DNA of 64,000 bases from Dryomyza anilis. Its lineage: Eukaryota; Arthropoda; Insecta; Diptera; Dryomyzidae. The notes beneath the pieces were generated by a model, which was not told the origin of the DNA, did not search any database, and was given only the letters and a program-made list of their open reading frames with translations. Position numbers and translations under genes: made by a program. The stretch is taken from the NCBI GenBank assembly GCA_951804985.1, contig OX638130.1, positions 106,528,040 through 106,592,039 of the forward strand. Reading direction: 5' to 3'. Shown here in pieces: positions 34,451-45,773 of the stretch. Each line of letters opens with the position of its first letter. Position 1 is the stretch's first letter.

Positions 34451-36880
34451 ATTATTAAATATTAATAAAAAGGCCAATGAATTGGTGAACATTTATATGA
34501 AAATGTCTTTAATACTTTGCAGAACGAAAATGATATCTGTCATCGATGACATATCGGAAATTCGTTGATGACATTTCCCACTGGGATATTCCATAGCATT
34601 TCATTTTTTTTGTATTTATTTACTCACTGAGTTTACTCAGTTCCATTTTGTTGATTAATTTTAAATATGCATACGTTTTACTATTACACAAAACAATTTA
34701 ATTAAATTGAAAGTAAATTTAATTCAACCTAAAAATATGCTAAATTATTTAATATGTCATTTAAAACGGTTTTATAAGTGCCTAAAAATATACAAAATAA
34801 TTAATTCGTTGCATATTTTTAAGAGTACTCATTATAAATTTAATTGGTTCGATGGGTTTGCAGTAATTATTTTGTGAGCTCATAAAAAGGCTAAAGTTTG
34901 TGGGAAAAACCAATGATAATAAGCTGTATTATTTTTAAATATTTTTATTTTTGTGAAAGCATACAAAAACTTGAATATTAAAAAATTCTAAAATTTACTG
35001 TGTTTTTTTAAACTTTAATTTTATTGCATTTACAGACTTTTGTTTCATTGGATAAGCCTAATTAACACCGATTTCCACTGGCCGTTGGTGTCAGTATTCT
35101 CAGTTTTTACCAACTTTCGTAATTCTAAATTATATCAACTATCAAAACTACACAATTTCCCATGTGAGCTAACCTCTCTTACTGGGTTTTGTTTAAAATT
35201 TAAATTATGAATTTTTAATATATTTTTATTCTTAAAAACATCAAAGCATAACACAAGTTCTAAATAACTAAAATACACAAAGTGTTCATGCCTTGAAATA
35301 TGCATTAAAAATTGTTCTTTGTATGCAAATGTCCAGAAGTATGCTATAAGTGTATATGCTATATTCTCAAATATAACCTTAGAAAGTGTTTACGTAATTT
35401 ATAGAGTAAATTTGTCCATTTTTAACTATGACACAACAAAGGCATTTTTCACTATATAGCATAATAACTATCAAAATGTTTCTAACCCAAAATTTCACAT
35501 GTGACCTAAACTTTTTGTTAAAAATTTATATTGTTCAAAATTAAAATTATAAATTTTTAATGTATTTTTATTCTTATAAACATAAAAACGTAAAACAAGT
35601 ACCAAATAACTAAAATATTCAGAATTGTGCCTTTAAGTATGCAATAAAAATTTTGCAAATAGCTAAAAGCACGCTATATTCTCAAATATAGCCTTAGGAG
35701 GGAGGGTGTTTACGTAATTTCAACTACGGCACATCAAAGGTATTTTAATTTCACAGCACTGAGCATTTTACATTTATGCCTAAAACTATGCCAGCATTTT
35801 GCATTTACCAAAATTAATTAATATCTTCAACAGCGCTCGCACACATTTGAAGCGAAAACTATTTTCAGCACAACTATTCCACACACAGTAATACCAACTT
35901 ATTCAAATACGTCACACGTCACGACGTACCGAAGCTAAAACATATGTATAGCATACATTTAGGCGCATAATTGCTCAACTGACAGTAGGTCTTTGTAAAT
36001 ATCTCAACATATCTGAAGATTATTTTGAGGAAGCGCTTGAGAAAGTCTGCAGTAAAATAGAAGAAAATACAACAGAAAGACTGTGCAGATAACGTTAACG
36101 TAACGCCAAATGTCTATATTATTTTTAATTATAAAATTATTAAATATTTAAAAGGCCAATTTTAAATATGCCACTGATACAGCCACTTAAATAGACAGAC
36201 ACACACGCATGCATGCGGTGCGACTTCAAGTGGATTTAATTTTATGATTGAATGCGCCCAAAAGTATGCTTTATTAGCAACATTAAAGAAGCAGCCACAG
36301 CAGCCCCCATAGGGTTCCAAATCACAAATTTTGTGTGGCATACTTTGAGGCAGTGTGTAAGTAAAAACAATTTTGTGCATTTTTTAATTTTGTGTCTTCC
36401 GCTACTATGGCATTTTGGCAAATCACTGATTTATTAACACTTGAATAAATTTCGACTTGAGTGACGCACATAAAATAATATTTAATTTTTGTTATGCTTT
36501 TGTAGCGACGAAGATAGAAAGAAGCAGCTGCGGAAGTTAATTATTTTTTGGCCTAAAAGTAGGCCAATGAATAATGAACAAAAAAAAAGAACGCGCGCGC
36601 CTTAAAGCAGACTGAAAGCGCAATTAAAGCTCTCATAAAATATTGCCAAAAGCACACTTGAAAGAAAACTAAAAGATTTGCATAATATATAAAAAATACA
36701 GTAAAAAAATAAAAATGCTTTAGATTTTTATAGTGGATGTGGTGAAGTTAATGAGGACTCTGAATGTTATAATCAGTTTAAGTCTAATTAAAATGATAGA
36801 TATATTTAAAAATAAATTAAAATTAAACGTGGTATTGCTTCAGAGCGGTTCGGTGGTTACTAGGGTTTACGAATTGAAAA
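34451..36880. other. Noncoding DNA with clustered 14-mer motif
   Basis: No large repeat. Related forms of GCCTAAAAGTATGC lie at 35289-35303, 35331-35344, 35629-35643, 35777-35792, 36254-36269 and 36551-36565. CCCATGTGAGCTAACC (about 35160) and CACATGTGACCTAAAC (about 35498) resemble the tails behind the mini-me-like elements at 16 kb. A (CG)-alternating run lies at 36592-36601. Confidence 0.5.
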
Positions 36881-37049
36881 AATATGCAAACTTATAATAG
36901 GTAGGTGTATCAAATTTGAATTTTTAAGACACTACAAATCTATTCTCAAAATGTTGTACAATACGGTCAAACAGTTCACTTTTCGGTAAAATTACACTTT
37001 AGAATAAGAGGTAGATATCAGAAATGTGCGTTTCATATGGGCATTTTCT

Positions 37050-37166
37050 AAATAGGACTAACCATCTGCAAAAAATTAGAGAATTCCATATGGTAGATCA
37101 AAAGAAATATATTAAATAGTGTTCGATCGGTACATGACAAAAACGGAAGTACATGTCGAGGTTCGT
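37050..37166 (+). repeat. Direct repeat flanking the 182-bp satellite, left copy
   Basis: Contains AATAGGACTAACCATCTG, AAATTAGAGAATTC, GGTAGATCAAAAGA and GACAAAAACGGAAGTA. The same series occurs at 38904-39022, ~1854 bp downstream, so the satellite lies between two copies of a longer sequence. Confidence 0.85.
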
Positions 37167-37220
37167 CCTGGGGTTTCGGACGGGACATTCGTACGCTTAA
37201 AACTTTAATGCTCGAAGACA

Positions 37221-38855
37221 TTTTTCAAAATTATGACATATCACCTTGAAAAACGGATCAAAAAAGGAACTTCCAGAATTGCCAACGTCTCCATATTTTC
37301 ACATTTTAACCCTTAAAGGTTGCTGAATCTTGTCGTGTAATCGGTTTCTCTGTGAAAAATCACGTTCGTGAATTATCGTGAAAACCCCTCAAACGTGACA
37401 CATTTTTCAAAATTATGACATATCACCTTAAAAAACGGATCAAAAAAGGAACTTCCAGAGTTGCCAACGTCTCCATATTTTTACATCTTAACCCTTAAAG
37501 GTTGCTGAATCTTGTCGTGTAATCGGTTTCTCTGTGAAAAATCACGTTCGTGAATTATCGTGAAAACCCCTCAAACATGACACATTTTTCAAAATTATGA
37601 CATATCACCTTGAAAAACGGATCAAAAAAGGAACTTCCAGAGTTGCCAACGTCTTCATATTTTCACATCTTAACCCTTAAAGGTTGCTGAATCTTGTCGT
37701 GTAATCGGTTTCTCTGTGAAAAATCACGTTCGTGAATTATCGTGAAAAACCCTCAAATGTGACACATTTTTCAAAATTATGACATATCATCTTAAACAAC
37801 GGATCAAAAAAGGAACTTCCAGAGTTGCCAACGTCTCCATATTTTCACATCTTAACCCTTAAAGGTTGCTGAAGATTGTCGTGTAATCGGTTTCTCTCTG
37901 ATAAATCACGTTCGTGAATTATCGTGAAAACCCCTCAAACGTGACACATTTTTCAAAATTATGACATATCACCTTGAAAAACGAATCAAAAAAGAAACTT
38001 CCAGAGTTGCCAACGTCTTCATATTTTCACATCTTAACCCTTAAAGGTTGCTGAATCTTGTCGTGTAATCGGTTTCTCTGTGAAAAATCACGTTCGTGAA
38101 TTATCGTGAAAACCCCTCAAATGTGACACATTTTTCAAAATTATGACATATCACCTTAAACAACGGATCAAAAAAGGAACTTCCAGTGTTGCCAACGTCT
38201 CCATATTTTCACATCTTAACCCTTAAAGGTTGCTGAATCTTGTCGTGTAATCGGTTTCTCTGCGAAAAATCACGTTCGTGAATTATCGTGAAAACCCCTC
38301 AAACGTGACACATTTTTCAAAATTATGACATATCACCTTGAAAAACGGATCAAAAAAGGAACTTTCAGAATTGCCAAAGTCTCCATATTTTCACATCTTA
38401 ACCCTTAAAGGTTTTCTGAATCTTTTCGTGTAATCTGTTTCTCTGTGAAAAATCACGTTCGTGAATTATCGTGAAAACCCCTCAAACATGACACATTTTT
38501 CAAAATTATGACATATCACCTTGAAAAACTGATCAAAAAAGGAACTTCCAGAGTTGCCAACGTCTCCATATTTTCACATCTTAACCCTTAAAGGTTGCTG
38601 AATCTTGTCGTGTAATCGGTTTCTCTGTGGTTTCTTCGTGAATTATCATGAAAACCCCTCAAATGTGACACATTTTTCAAAATTATGACATATCACCTTA
38701 AAAAACGGATCAAAAAAGGAACTTCCAGTGTTGCCAACGTCTCCATATTTTCACATTTTAACCCTTAAAGGTTGCTGAATCTTATCGTGTAATCGGTTTC
38801 TCTGTGAAAAATCACGTTCGTGAATTATCGTGAAAACCCCTCAAACGTGATACAT
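37221..38855 (+). repeat. 182-bp satellite, 9 units
   Basis: Units start (TTTTTCAAAATTATGACATA) at 37221, 37403, 37585, 37767, 37949, 38131, 38313, 38496 and 38673. The first six spacings are exactly 182 bp, then 183 and 177. Each unit contains GGAACTTCCAGAGTTGCCAA, CTTAACCCTTAAAGGTTGCT and TCACGTTCGTGAATTATCGT. The exact period with few substitutions implies recent amplification or homogenisation. No frames of interest. It is not a CRISPR array, because the whole period is conserved. Confidence 0.97.
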
Positions 38856-38903
38856 TTTGAAAATCAATGAATTTACTTGATTTTTGATGTGCAAGTAATA
38901 TTT

Positions 38904-39022
38904 AAATAGGACTAAACATATGCTAAAAATTAGAGAATTCTATACGGTAGATCAAAAGATATAAATTAAATAGTTGTCGTTTCGGACGGGACAAAAACGG
39001 AAGTATATTGTAAGGTTCATAT
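38904..39022 (+). repeat. Direct repeat flanking the 182-bp satellite, right copy
   Basis: AAATAGGACTAAACATATGC, AAATTAGAGAATTCTATACG and CGGACGGGACAAAAACGGAA match the left copy with scattered substitutions. Confidence 0.85.
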
Positions 39023-39044
39023 GGATTTTCCAAAAAATCAGCAA

Positions 39045-39345
39045 ATTTAGCGTACAAATTATTTTTTGAATTATTTTAAAAAATAGCTGAAATCATGTAC
39101 TTTATTTGTATATTTACACATTGTATCCGAAGTTTATAGTTTTTCATAATAACTCACAGAAAAATTCCGGACGGGACAAAAATTTCTTTCTTTTAATAAA
39201 AATACTTTTTGCGTACAAATTATTTTTTGGGATAGTTTTGAAAGATAGTTGAGATAATTTACTTTAGTTTTGTATATGTACACTTTCTACCTAAAGTTTA
39301 TAGTTTTTTCGTAATAAATCACAGAATAATTCCGGATGTTTTGTA
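39045..39345 (+). repeat. ~160-bp tandem duplication with CCGGACGGGAC motif
   Basis: GCGTACAAATTATTTTTTG starts both units (39052 and 39212). Each runs through TTTGTATATxTACAC, AGTTTATAGTTTTT and AATTCCGGA. CGGACGGGAC-like motifs also occur at about 37177, 38974, 39165 and 39505, tying the units to the satellite neighbourhood. Confidence 0.75.
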
Positions 39346-40135
39346 TGAAAATTCGGACTACGATTTTTTTTTGCTAAAAAAATTATATATCTGGCAGGAT
39401 TAATAACCATTATTAAAAAATAAAAATTGTGTAAGAAACGATTTACAAATGTTGTAAAGTTTTAAGTTTTTTTTTTATATTTTTTACACTTTTGGTACTC
39501 AAAGTTCCGGACGTGACAGATTTAAATTAGTAGTTAAAAATGTTTTTGGGTGATCATGAATTAAAAAATAATAGAATTAGTATGACGAAAACGCTTTAAT
39601 CATATTTATGGTTGGCAATACGAATTAATATCAACGCTGCGACTTTTAGCACTCAGTAACACTCACATTTATACTTTTCATATAGTTTTGGTTGATGATT
39701 TGTTTAAGTAAAATTAATCATTATGAACATAAATATGTTTAAACGAAAACAAAAATATGTTTGGCTCTTATTATAATAATGTTTGACAATGAAATAGTAC
39801 TTTCGTTTCCATTAAAGCTCCAAAGATGTATGTAATGCCTGCAAAATTATGTTTGGGAGAGCAGCGTTTAAATGTATATCTTTCAAATTGTTTAATTTGT
39901 TTACTCAAAGTACATAAAAATTGGTTTATATACAAGTTGTATAGTAAAGTAACTTTATGAGTATTTTTTTTTTGGAAATTTATTTTTAAATATTTAGATT
40001 TAAGATTCTAAATCCACCGTTATTACAAAGATTTGAGCATTTTGAATTTTTTGGTCGTGGTTGACGTTTTTCTGGAAATGCCCATATGTCATATGACAAC
40101 CGATCACGCCTATTTTTAATACCAGGCAGCGTACA
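39346..40135. other. Noncoding right flank of the satellite complex
   Basis: A+T-rich, with one more CCGGACGTGACAG at about 39505. CTGGAAATGCCCATATG (~40072) is a short inverted match to CATATGGGCATTTTCT at 37035, which may mark the ends of one composite element, but homology does not extend further. Confidence 0.4.
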
Positions 40136-40139
40136 TATA

Positions 40140-40300
40140 AATATAATCTAAGTTCTGAGTTTAATTCATCAAGAGCTTCTTGCTTTTTCTATAAAACTGA
40201 CTTGAACTGACAGACAGACAAAATGACAGATCGGCTCAGGGGAGGCATAAATATTAACTTCTGCTTTCCGCTGGATATTAAAAACGGAAAATCAAAATGA
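40140..40300 (-). mobile_element. mini-me-like fragment (diverged)
   Basis: On the minus strand, CTGAGCCGATCTGTCATTTT is followed by GTCTGTCTGTC, resembling the core plus (GTCY)n of the copies at 15.2-16.7 kb. Only the core region is recognisable. Confidence 0.5.
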
Positions 40301-41832
40301 ATATTGCATAACACTTTTAGTTTAGGGTAAAAAAACTAGATGGCGGTCAAATTATGAAACATTTCAAAATTTTCGTAGTCCTTAAATTTATTTTAGATAT
40401 GTTTTTTGATTTACAACGTTTACAATTTAGTTTTCGACTGGGTTTCAATGTTTGTTTTTTTTTCTATTGCTTATATTGTTTTTCTTTTTTCAATTTTTTT
40501 CTTTTTTCAATTTACAAATATTTGCATTACCTCAGTCCACGTGTTTATTATTGATTGAAATCGACATACATTTGCTTTATTTTACGACGCATTTGAAATT
40601 TTTAAAATGTAAACCAGAAGCGGTGACTTAAGAAGATGAAGAGAAAAAGAAGAAAAAGAAGAAGAAGAGTAAAAGAAATCGAAAACGAAAAGAGAAGTAC
40701 AAACAGCAGCCGCCGCAAAAAAAAAGTCAAGCAAGCACAACGCAAAGCAAAGAAATATCAAAAGTTTTGCATACTTTTAGGCGCATATTTATTTTATGCA
40801 TAAGAAAAAAACAGTTGACGGCTTTCATGTTTGTTTTTGTTGTTGTTGTATTTTGTTGCGGACATTTTTGCCTGAATTTTGGCGGTTTTTATTTTGGGGG
40901 GCGAAAGAAAATGCAAATTAAAGTTCATAAAATATGAGCAAAGTTTTGCATAGCTACCTGGAAGTTGCCGACTTTTAGGCTAAGTGATGGGAAGCTGCGG
41001 AAAATAAGAAAAAAACTCCTCTTAGAAATTAGAATCAAAAGAAAAACAACGAAAAAAAAACAAAAAAAAAAACAAAAAAAAAAACAAAAACAAGTCCAAA
41101 AAGCGGAAGCGACACGTAAAACACAAAAGTTTCGTTAAAAGTTCCGTCGAAAAGTTACTTTTTGGAACCTTAGGTATTTTTAGTTATGAAAATGGGTGAT
41201 AATGTTGAGTTATGTATGTTGTTTGGCTATTTGCATTACACGGCTATATAATAATGAGTTCTTCTAATGATGATGAAATATTTATGGGCTACTTTTATAC
41301 GTTATTTTTTTTTTTTTTTTGAAGTTTTTAGTTTCCACATTTCAGCTGTTGAATTTATGCAGTTATTTTAGCATAGGAAAAGCATTAAAGTGTCTAGAGG
41401 CTTGAGGCAAATGCATTAAAAAGAAGAAATATTTTTGCGCATTTTTAAAATAGTCTGATTTGAAGAAGATTTTGTATTTTTAATCTTATTTTTAAATTAT
41501 GCTAAAAAAAATTGACTTTCATTAAACATCAAATATAGAGGTAACAAAATCCAACATAATACATATTTTTATATTTCAATACTTGGTTTACAAAATGCTG
41601 CAAATTTCTATTCAATGAGGTCAATAAGAATAACATCATTAATCTATCAAATTGTATTCCAAACCTTTGAAATTTTTGATAAACCCTACTCAATACTATA
41701 TAATACTATTGCTATAGACATTTTGATTGTATATTTGATTTTTTCGAATCCAAGATATTTCGATTTGAAAATTCGAAATTATTTATATTCTTAGACTACG
41801 TTATATCTAATAAAATGTGAGAGTGAACATTT
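40301..41832. other. Noncoding DNA with purine tract
   Basis: A polypurine run lies at 40631-40669 (AGAAG/GAAAA units) and a poly(A) run broken by single C at 41045-41095. The reverse form of the 14-mer motif, GCATACTTTTAGGC, is at 40769-40782, with a shorter ACTTTTAGGC at 40971-40980. No gene features; the F-rich 66-codon frame at 40354-40554 is low-complexity. Confidence 0.45.
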
Positions 41833-42910
41833 ACATTTTGAAAAAAAAAATTAAAAATGTTGTAAGATCGATCCAAACTTTTGGTATATATTTTTGAAAA
41901 GTCCTATCCATTACCTATCTAACGTACTAGGTTCGGTTAGTACACAATCATCCCCCACTGAACAGTTGCAACTTTATCATGACCACTTTTTCCACCAAAT
42001 ATGAACCATTTTGAAAAAAAAAATAAAAATGTTAGAAAGGTCGATCCAAACTTTTGGTGTATATTTTTGTAAAGCCTTATCTATTATCTATCCAACATTC
42101 AATGTTTGGTTAGTACAGCGTCATCCACGACTGGACAATAGCCATCTAATCATGACCACTTTTTCCACCAAATATGAACCATTTTCAAAAAAAATTAAAA
42201 ATGTTAGAAAGGTCGATCCAAACTTTTGGTATATATTTTTGTATAGCCTTATCTATTATCTATCCAACATTCAATGTTCGGTTAGTACACAGTCAGCACC
42301 GACTGGACAGTAGCCACTTCATCATGACCACTTTTTCCACCAAATATGAACCATTTTCAAAAAAATAAATAAAATGTTAGAAAGGTCGATCCAAACTTTT
42401 GGTATATATTTTTGAAAAGCCTTATCTATTATCTATCCAGGATTCAATGTTCGGTGAGTACAGCGTCATCCCCAACTGGACAATAGCCATGACCACTTTT
42501 TCCACCAATTATGACCCATTTTCAGAAATAAATTAAACATGTTAGGAAGACCAATCAAAACTTTTGGTATATATTTTTGTAAAGCCTTATCTATTATCTA
42601 TCCAACATTTAATGTTCGGTTCGTGCACAGTCATCACCGACTGGACAGTAGCCACTTTATCATGACCACTTTTCCCACCAAATATGACCATTTCCAAAAA
42701 AAAAAAAAATGTTAGGAAGATTGGTACAAACTTTTGGTATATATTTTTGAAAAGCCCTATCCGTTATCCATCCATCCTATTAGGTTCGGTTAGTACACAG
42801 TCATCTCCACCTGGAAAGTGACCACTGCCTCATCATAATTTTTCTCGTCAAATATGACCAATATTCAGAAAAAAAAGTGTTAGGAAGATGAATCCAAACT
42901 TTTGGTAGAG
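41833..42910 (+). repeat. ~172-bp satellite, about 6 units
   Basis: The landmark (C)CAAACTTTTGGTATATAT recurs near 41873, 42046, 42218, 42391, 42555, 42726 and 42893 (spacings 164-173). Each unit has AAAATGTTAGAAAGGTCGAT, GCCTTATCTATTATCTATCC, TTCGGTTAGTACACAGTCAT and CATGACCACTTTTTCCACCA. Edge units are more diverged than central ones. Overlapping ~60-100-codon frames are unit translations. Confidence 0.93.
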
Positions 42911-43108
42911 AAGGTCGGTCAATCCAAAAAGGGCATTTCAACTTTTTAAATTCATTAAATATACTACCCCATACTACATTTAGTATGGCCATCTCATACA
43001 TCATTTCTTTATAATTTAAAGGTGTTCATTTTGATGGTATACCCATTCACTTTTAAGTTCAACTTTTTTCATTGTTGTTATGAGGAACTTGTATATAATA
43101 TGGAATGA
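42911..43108. other. Short noncoding spacer
   Basis: Unique-looking spacer between the satellite and the SINE fragment, with nothing recognised. Confidence 0.4.
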
Positions 43109-43237
43109 GTGTCGGTAGCTTAAGGTTAGTGCGTTGGTTTGCGAGCCGAAAGGTTCCGGGTTCAAGCCTGGACTGGGGCTAACAACAACTTTTCATAGAA
43201 ACATTTTTCTATAACGCGTTACCTCTCGACAGTAAAT
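43109..43237 (+). mobile_element. SINE-1, 5' part only
   Basis: GGTAGCTTAAGG (altered A box), GTGCGTTGG, GGGTTCAAGCCTGGACTGGG (intact B box) and TTTTCTATAACGCG match 24281-24400; the 3' half is missing. The A-box change suggests loss of pol III competence. Confidence 0.82.
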
Positions 43238-43660
43238 GGAAAATTTAAAATGAAATTTAGATTTAAAAATTTAGAAGATTTCAAATTTCAATTTAAATTG
43301 AAAAAAAAAAACTATGCGAAACTATTTTCCATATGATATTGAGAAATTTCAAAATAATAATGAGGCTTTTCATTTAAAATTTCAATTAAAAAGTCTTCAT
43401 TTCAAATTACATCAATATGAAATGCAAAAACACAATTTCATTACAAATTATCCCTATTCAAAATGGAAAATCATAATTTCATTTCCAAATATCCCAATTT
43501 GAAATAAAATAAAATCTCAACTTAGTTTGAAAATGTTGAAATGTTTGAAAATTTAAAATGAATAATCTGTATTCGAATAGGTTTTTTTTCCATTTCAGTT
43601 GGAAATTATGTATTTTTGATATTTCATTTTCAATTTATATGTTTAAGATGTATAATTGAA
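43238..43660. other. Degenerate ATTTCAAATT-rich DNA
   Basis: Dense AAATTTCA/TGAAATTT pieces on both strands make the region partly self-complementary. One 62-codon frame (43314-43502) is a by-product. A similar texture occurs at 60430-60900. Confidence 0.5.
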
Positions 43661-43662
43661 TA

Positions 43663-44672
43663 CACAGAAAAAAAAAATGTACATCATATTGATGAATTCC
43701 GTTCCTCAACCCATGATTCATTGTATTGAAGACCATTCATAATATTAATGACTAACGCCATCAATGTTAGGAATGCTATCATAAATATGAACAACGCTTA
43801 GTAACTGTCGAAAAAGTGTTCTTCAATATGATGAACTGTCATTCATCATATTTATGAACCAATACAACATATATGTTCATCATATTGAAGAACGCAGTTC
43901 ATTAAACCAAATGTCTATCAATTTTTTGGATTTTTTTTTTTCGAACAAAAAATTTTTATTGAACAATTTTTTTTTCGAAAAAAAATTTTTTTTTTTTAAA
44001 TTTTTTTTTTCCAAAAAAATTTTTTTTCGAACAATTTTTTTTTCAACCAATTTTTTTTTCAAGCAAATTTTTTTTTCGAACAATTTTTTTTTATCGAATT
44101 TTTTTTCGGATTTTTTTTTTTGTCTGAAACAATATGATGAACTGTATGTGATAAATACGTTCCATCATATTTATGAATCAAAATATAAAATACAACATAT
44201 ATGTTCATCATATTGAAGAACGCAGCTCATTAAACCAAATTTCTATCAATTTTATTCGAAAAAAAATATTTGTTCAAACTAATTTTTTTTCGAACAATTT
44301 TTTTTACGAACAATTTTTTTTTTCGAACAATTTTTTTTTTCGGAACAATTTTTTGTCTGAAACATTTTTATTTCGAATAATTTTTTTAATTTTTTTCCTG
44401 TTATTTTTTTAATAAAATTTTTACAAAACTTTTTTTTCGAATTATTTTATAAATTTTTTTTTCTTTTTTTTTTAAAATATTATGAACAAATTCATCAATA
44501 TGAGAATTCAAATTCATTGAATTGAATAATTTGTTCATATATATAATGAATGCAATCATTAATATGTCATTTAATGAACGGCGGTATCAATATGATGAAT
44601 CTGGTAGTTGGTGAAAAAATTCATAATATTTATGAATAAATTCATCATATTGAAGAATTTTTTTTTTCTGTG
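43663..44672 (-). mobile_element. L-family element, complete copy (L3)
   Basis: Ends are CACAGAAAAAAAAAATGTAC (left) and TTTTTTTTTCTGTG (right), with TA at 43661-43662 and 44673-44674; length 1010 bp. Subterminal TTCATCATATTGAAGAA blocks are inverted. The centre is T-runs broken by CGAACAA (15-mer-like units), including two related modules joined by ATTGAAGAACGCAG. Long F/N- or K-rich frames are array artefacts. The termini resemble family A (CACCCAGAAA), suggesting related transposases. Confidence 0.88.
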
Positions 44673-44674
44673 TA

Positions 44675-45385
44675 TAAAACTGTCAATACTAAACTGTAAA
44701 TCTCATTATTTTTACTATAATCTTTTGTCTTATCACAACCTTGACATCACAAAACCCCTCTTCTTTCCTGACAACATCGAAAAGCATAATCACGAATATC
44801 AAAAATATTCTGCTATCATAATTATTAGCATCATCAGCATAACAATTAGTATCACCATTAGCATCACAACACAACACAAACTTTACTGTGGCACCACGAT
44901 CATTATCATCAGCTTCCCAATTAACATTACCTCCCAATTAACATTACCTCTCAATTAACATTACCTGCATATTTATCATTATTATCACCATAATGATTAT
45001 CAGCACCCACCAGCCAGCCAGCAATAGCAACAGCATCTGGCACTTTTTAAAAGCTGCTCTAATTTCTATAATTGCGAAACACTTCAAAATTTCTCTACTT
45101 CAATTAAAAATGCACTAAACATAATTTACCTCCCTGTAAATGTCTGGAATTTTTTACTATACACCCCTTTGCAGAGACAGTTGTATTTAATTCTATTAGT
45201 GACATTTAGAAGTTCTAGTAGAAAATAGTTATAAAGAGTAGAAAAGTTGTGGGGAGGTTTAAATATGAGTATTGTAAAAGTTGAGAATAGTTATGGTAAG
45301 TTGAAAAAGTATTAAACGAAGGCATGTATATGAGAAATAATAGACGAGGAGCAGTGAAAAAAATCAGTAGTAATTGAATGAGTAC
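44675..45385. other. Noncoding DNA
   Basis: 44800-45030 is enriched in ATCATCA/ATTAGCATCAC-type short repeats. Otherwise ordinary spacer; overlapping frames on opposite strands here are not credible genes. Confidence 0.45.
44915..44966 (+). repeat. 17-bp minisatellite, 3 units
   Basis: CCCAATTAACATTACCT is repeated three times in tandem (the last two with a T/C change). Confidence 0.88.
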
Positions 45386-45387
45386 TA

Positions 45388-45606
45388 CACCCAGAAAAAA
45401 ATTCCTTCAAATCCCATTAAAATTGGTCAATAGGACAATTATTGATTTAATAGTATACAAAAAATGAATCTTCTTATATAAACTCAATGGCAATATCATG
45501 GTATTTTCTAGTATTTAATGGTATTTTCCGATTAAAATAATAATTTATCCTATTGACTATTTTTAATAGTAAAAAACTATTATTTATATAGTATTTTTTC
45601 TGGGTG
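45388..45606 (-). mobile_element. A-family MITE, complete (A6)
   Basis: CACCCAGAAAAAAATTCCTT at the left, GTATTTTTTCTGGGTG at the right, with TA on both sides (45386-45387 and 45607-45608). 219 bp. Confidence 0.92.
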
Positions 45607-45625
45607 TACGAAGCCTCGATTAAAT

Positions 45626-45748
45626 TAGGTATCGCGGTATAGAAAAATGTGTTCTATAAAAAGATGTTGTTACCCCGAGATCCAGATTTGAACATGGTAT
45701 CTTTCGACCCGCAGTCCAATGCACTGACCTCTGAGCTACCGGCGCTAC
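45626..45748 (-). mobile_element. SINE-1, 5' part, reverse orientation
   Basis: GTATCGCGGTATAGAAAAAT, CCAGATTTGAACATGG (diverged B box) and CTCTGAGCTACCGGCG (A box region) match the 5' half of SINE-1. It lies between A6 and C2. Confidence 0.75.
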
Positions 45749-45773
45749 GTAAAACCTTGCAGATCCTTAGGAG

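Noticed and set aside
37221..38855. CRISPR-like regular spacing
   Set aside because: The whole 182-bp period is conserved with no variable spacers, and the context is eukaryotic; it is a satellite.
37035..40090. Terminal inverted repeats of one 3-kb element (CATATGGGCATTT and AAATGCCCATATG)
   Set aside because: Only ~14-16 bp match and homology does not extend; insufficient to define ends.
40631..40669. Polypurine tract as a retrotransposon primer site
   Set aside because: No LTRs, primer-binding site or gag/pol homology nearby.
42011..42368. Overlapping frames of 100 and 64 codons with similar sequence (SIQTFG...YFC)
   Set aside because: They are successive units of the 172-bp satellite read in different frames; not a gene family.
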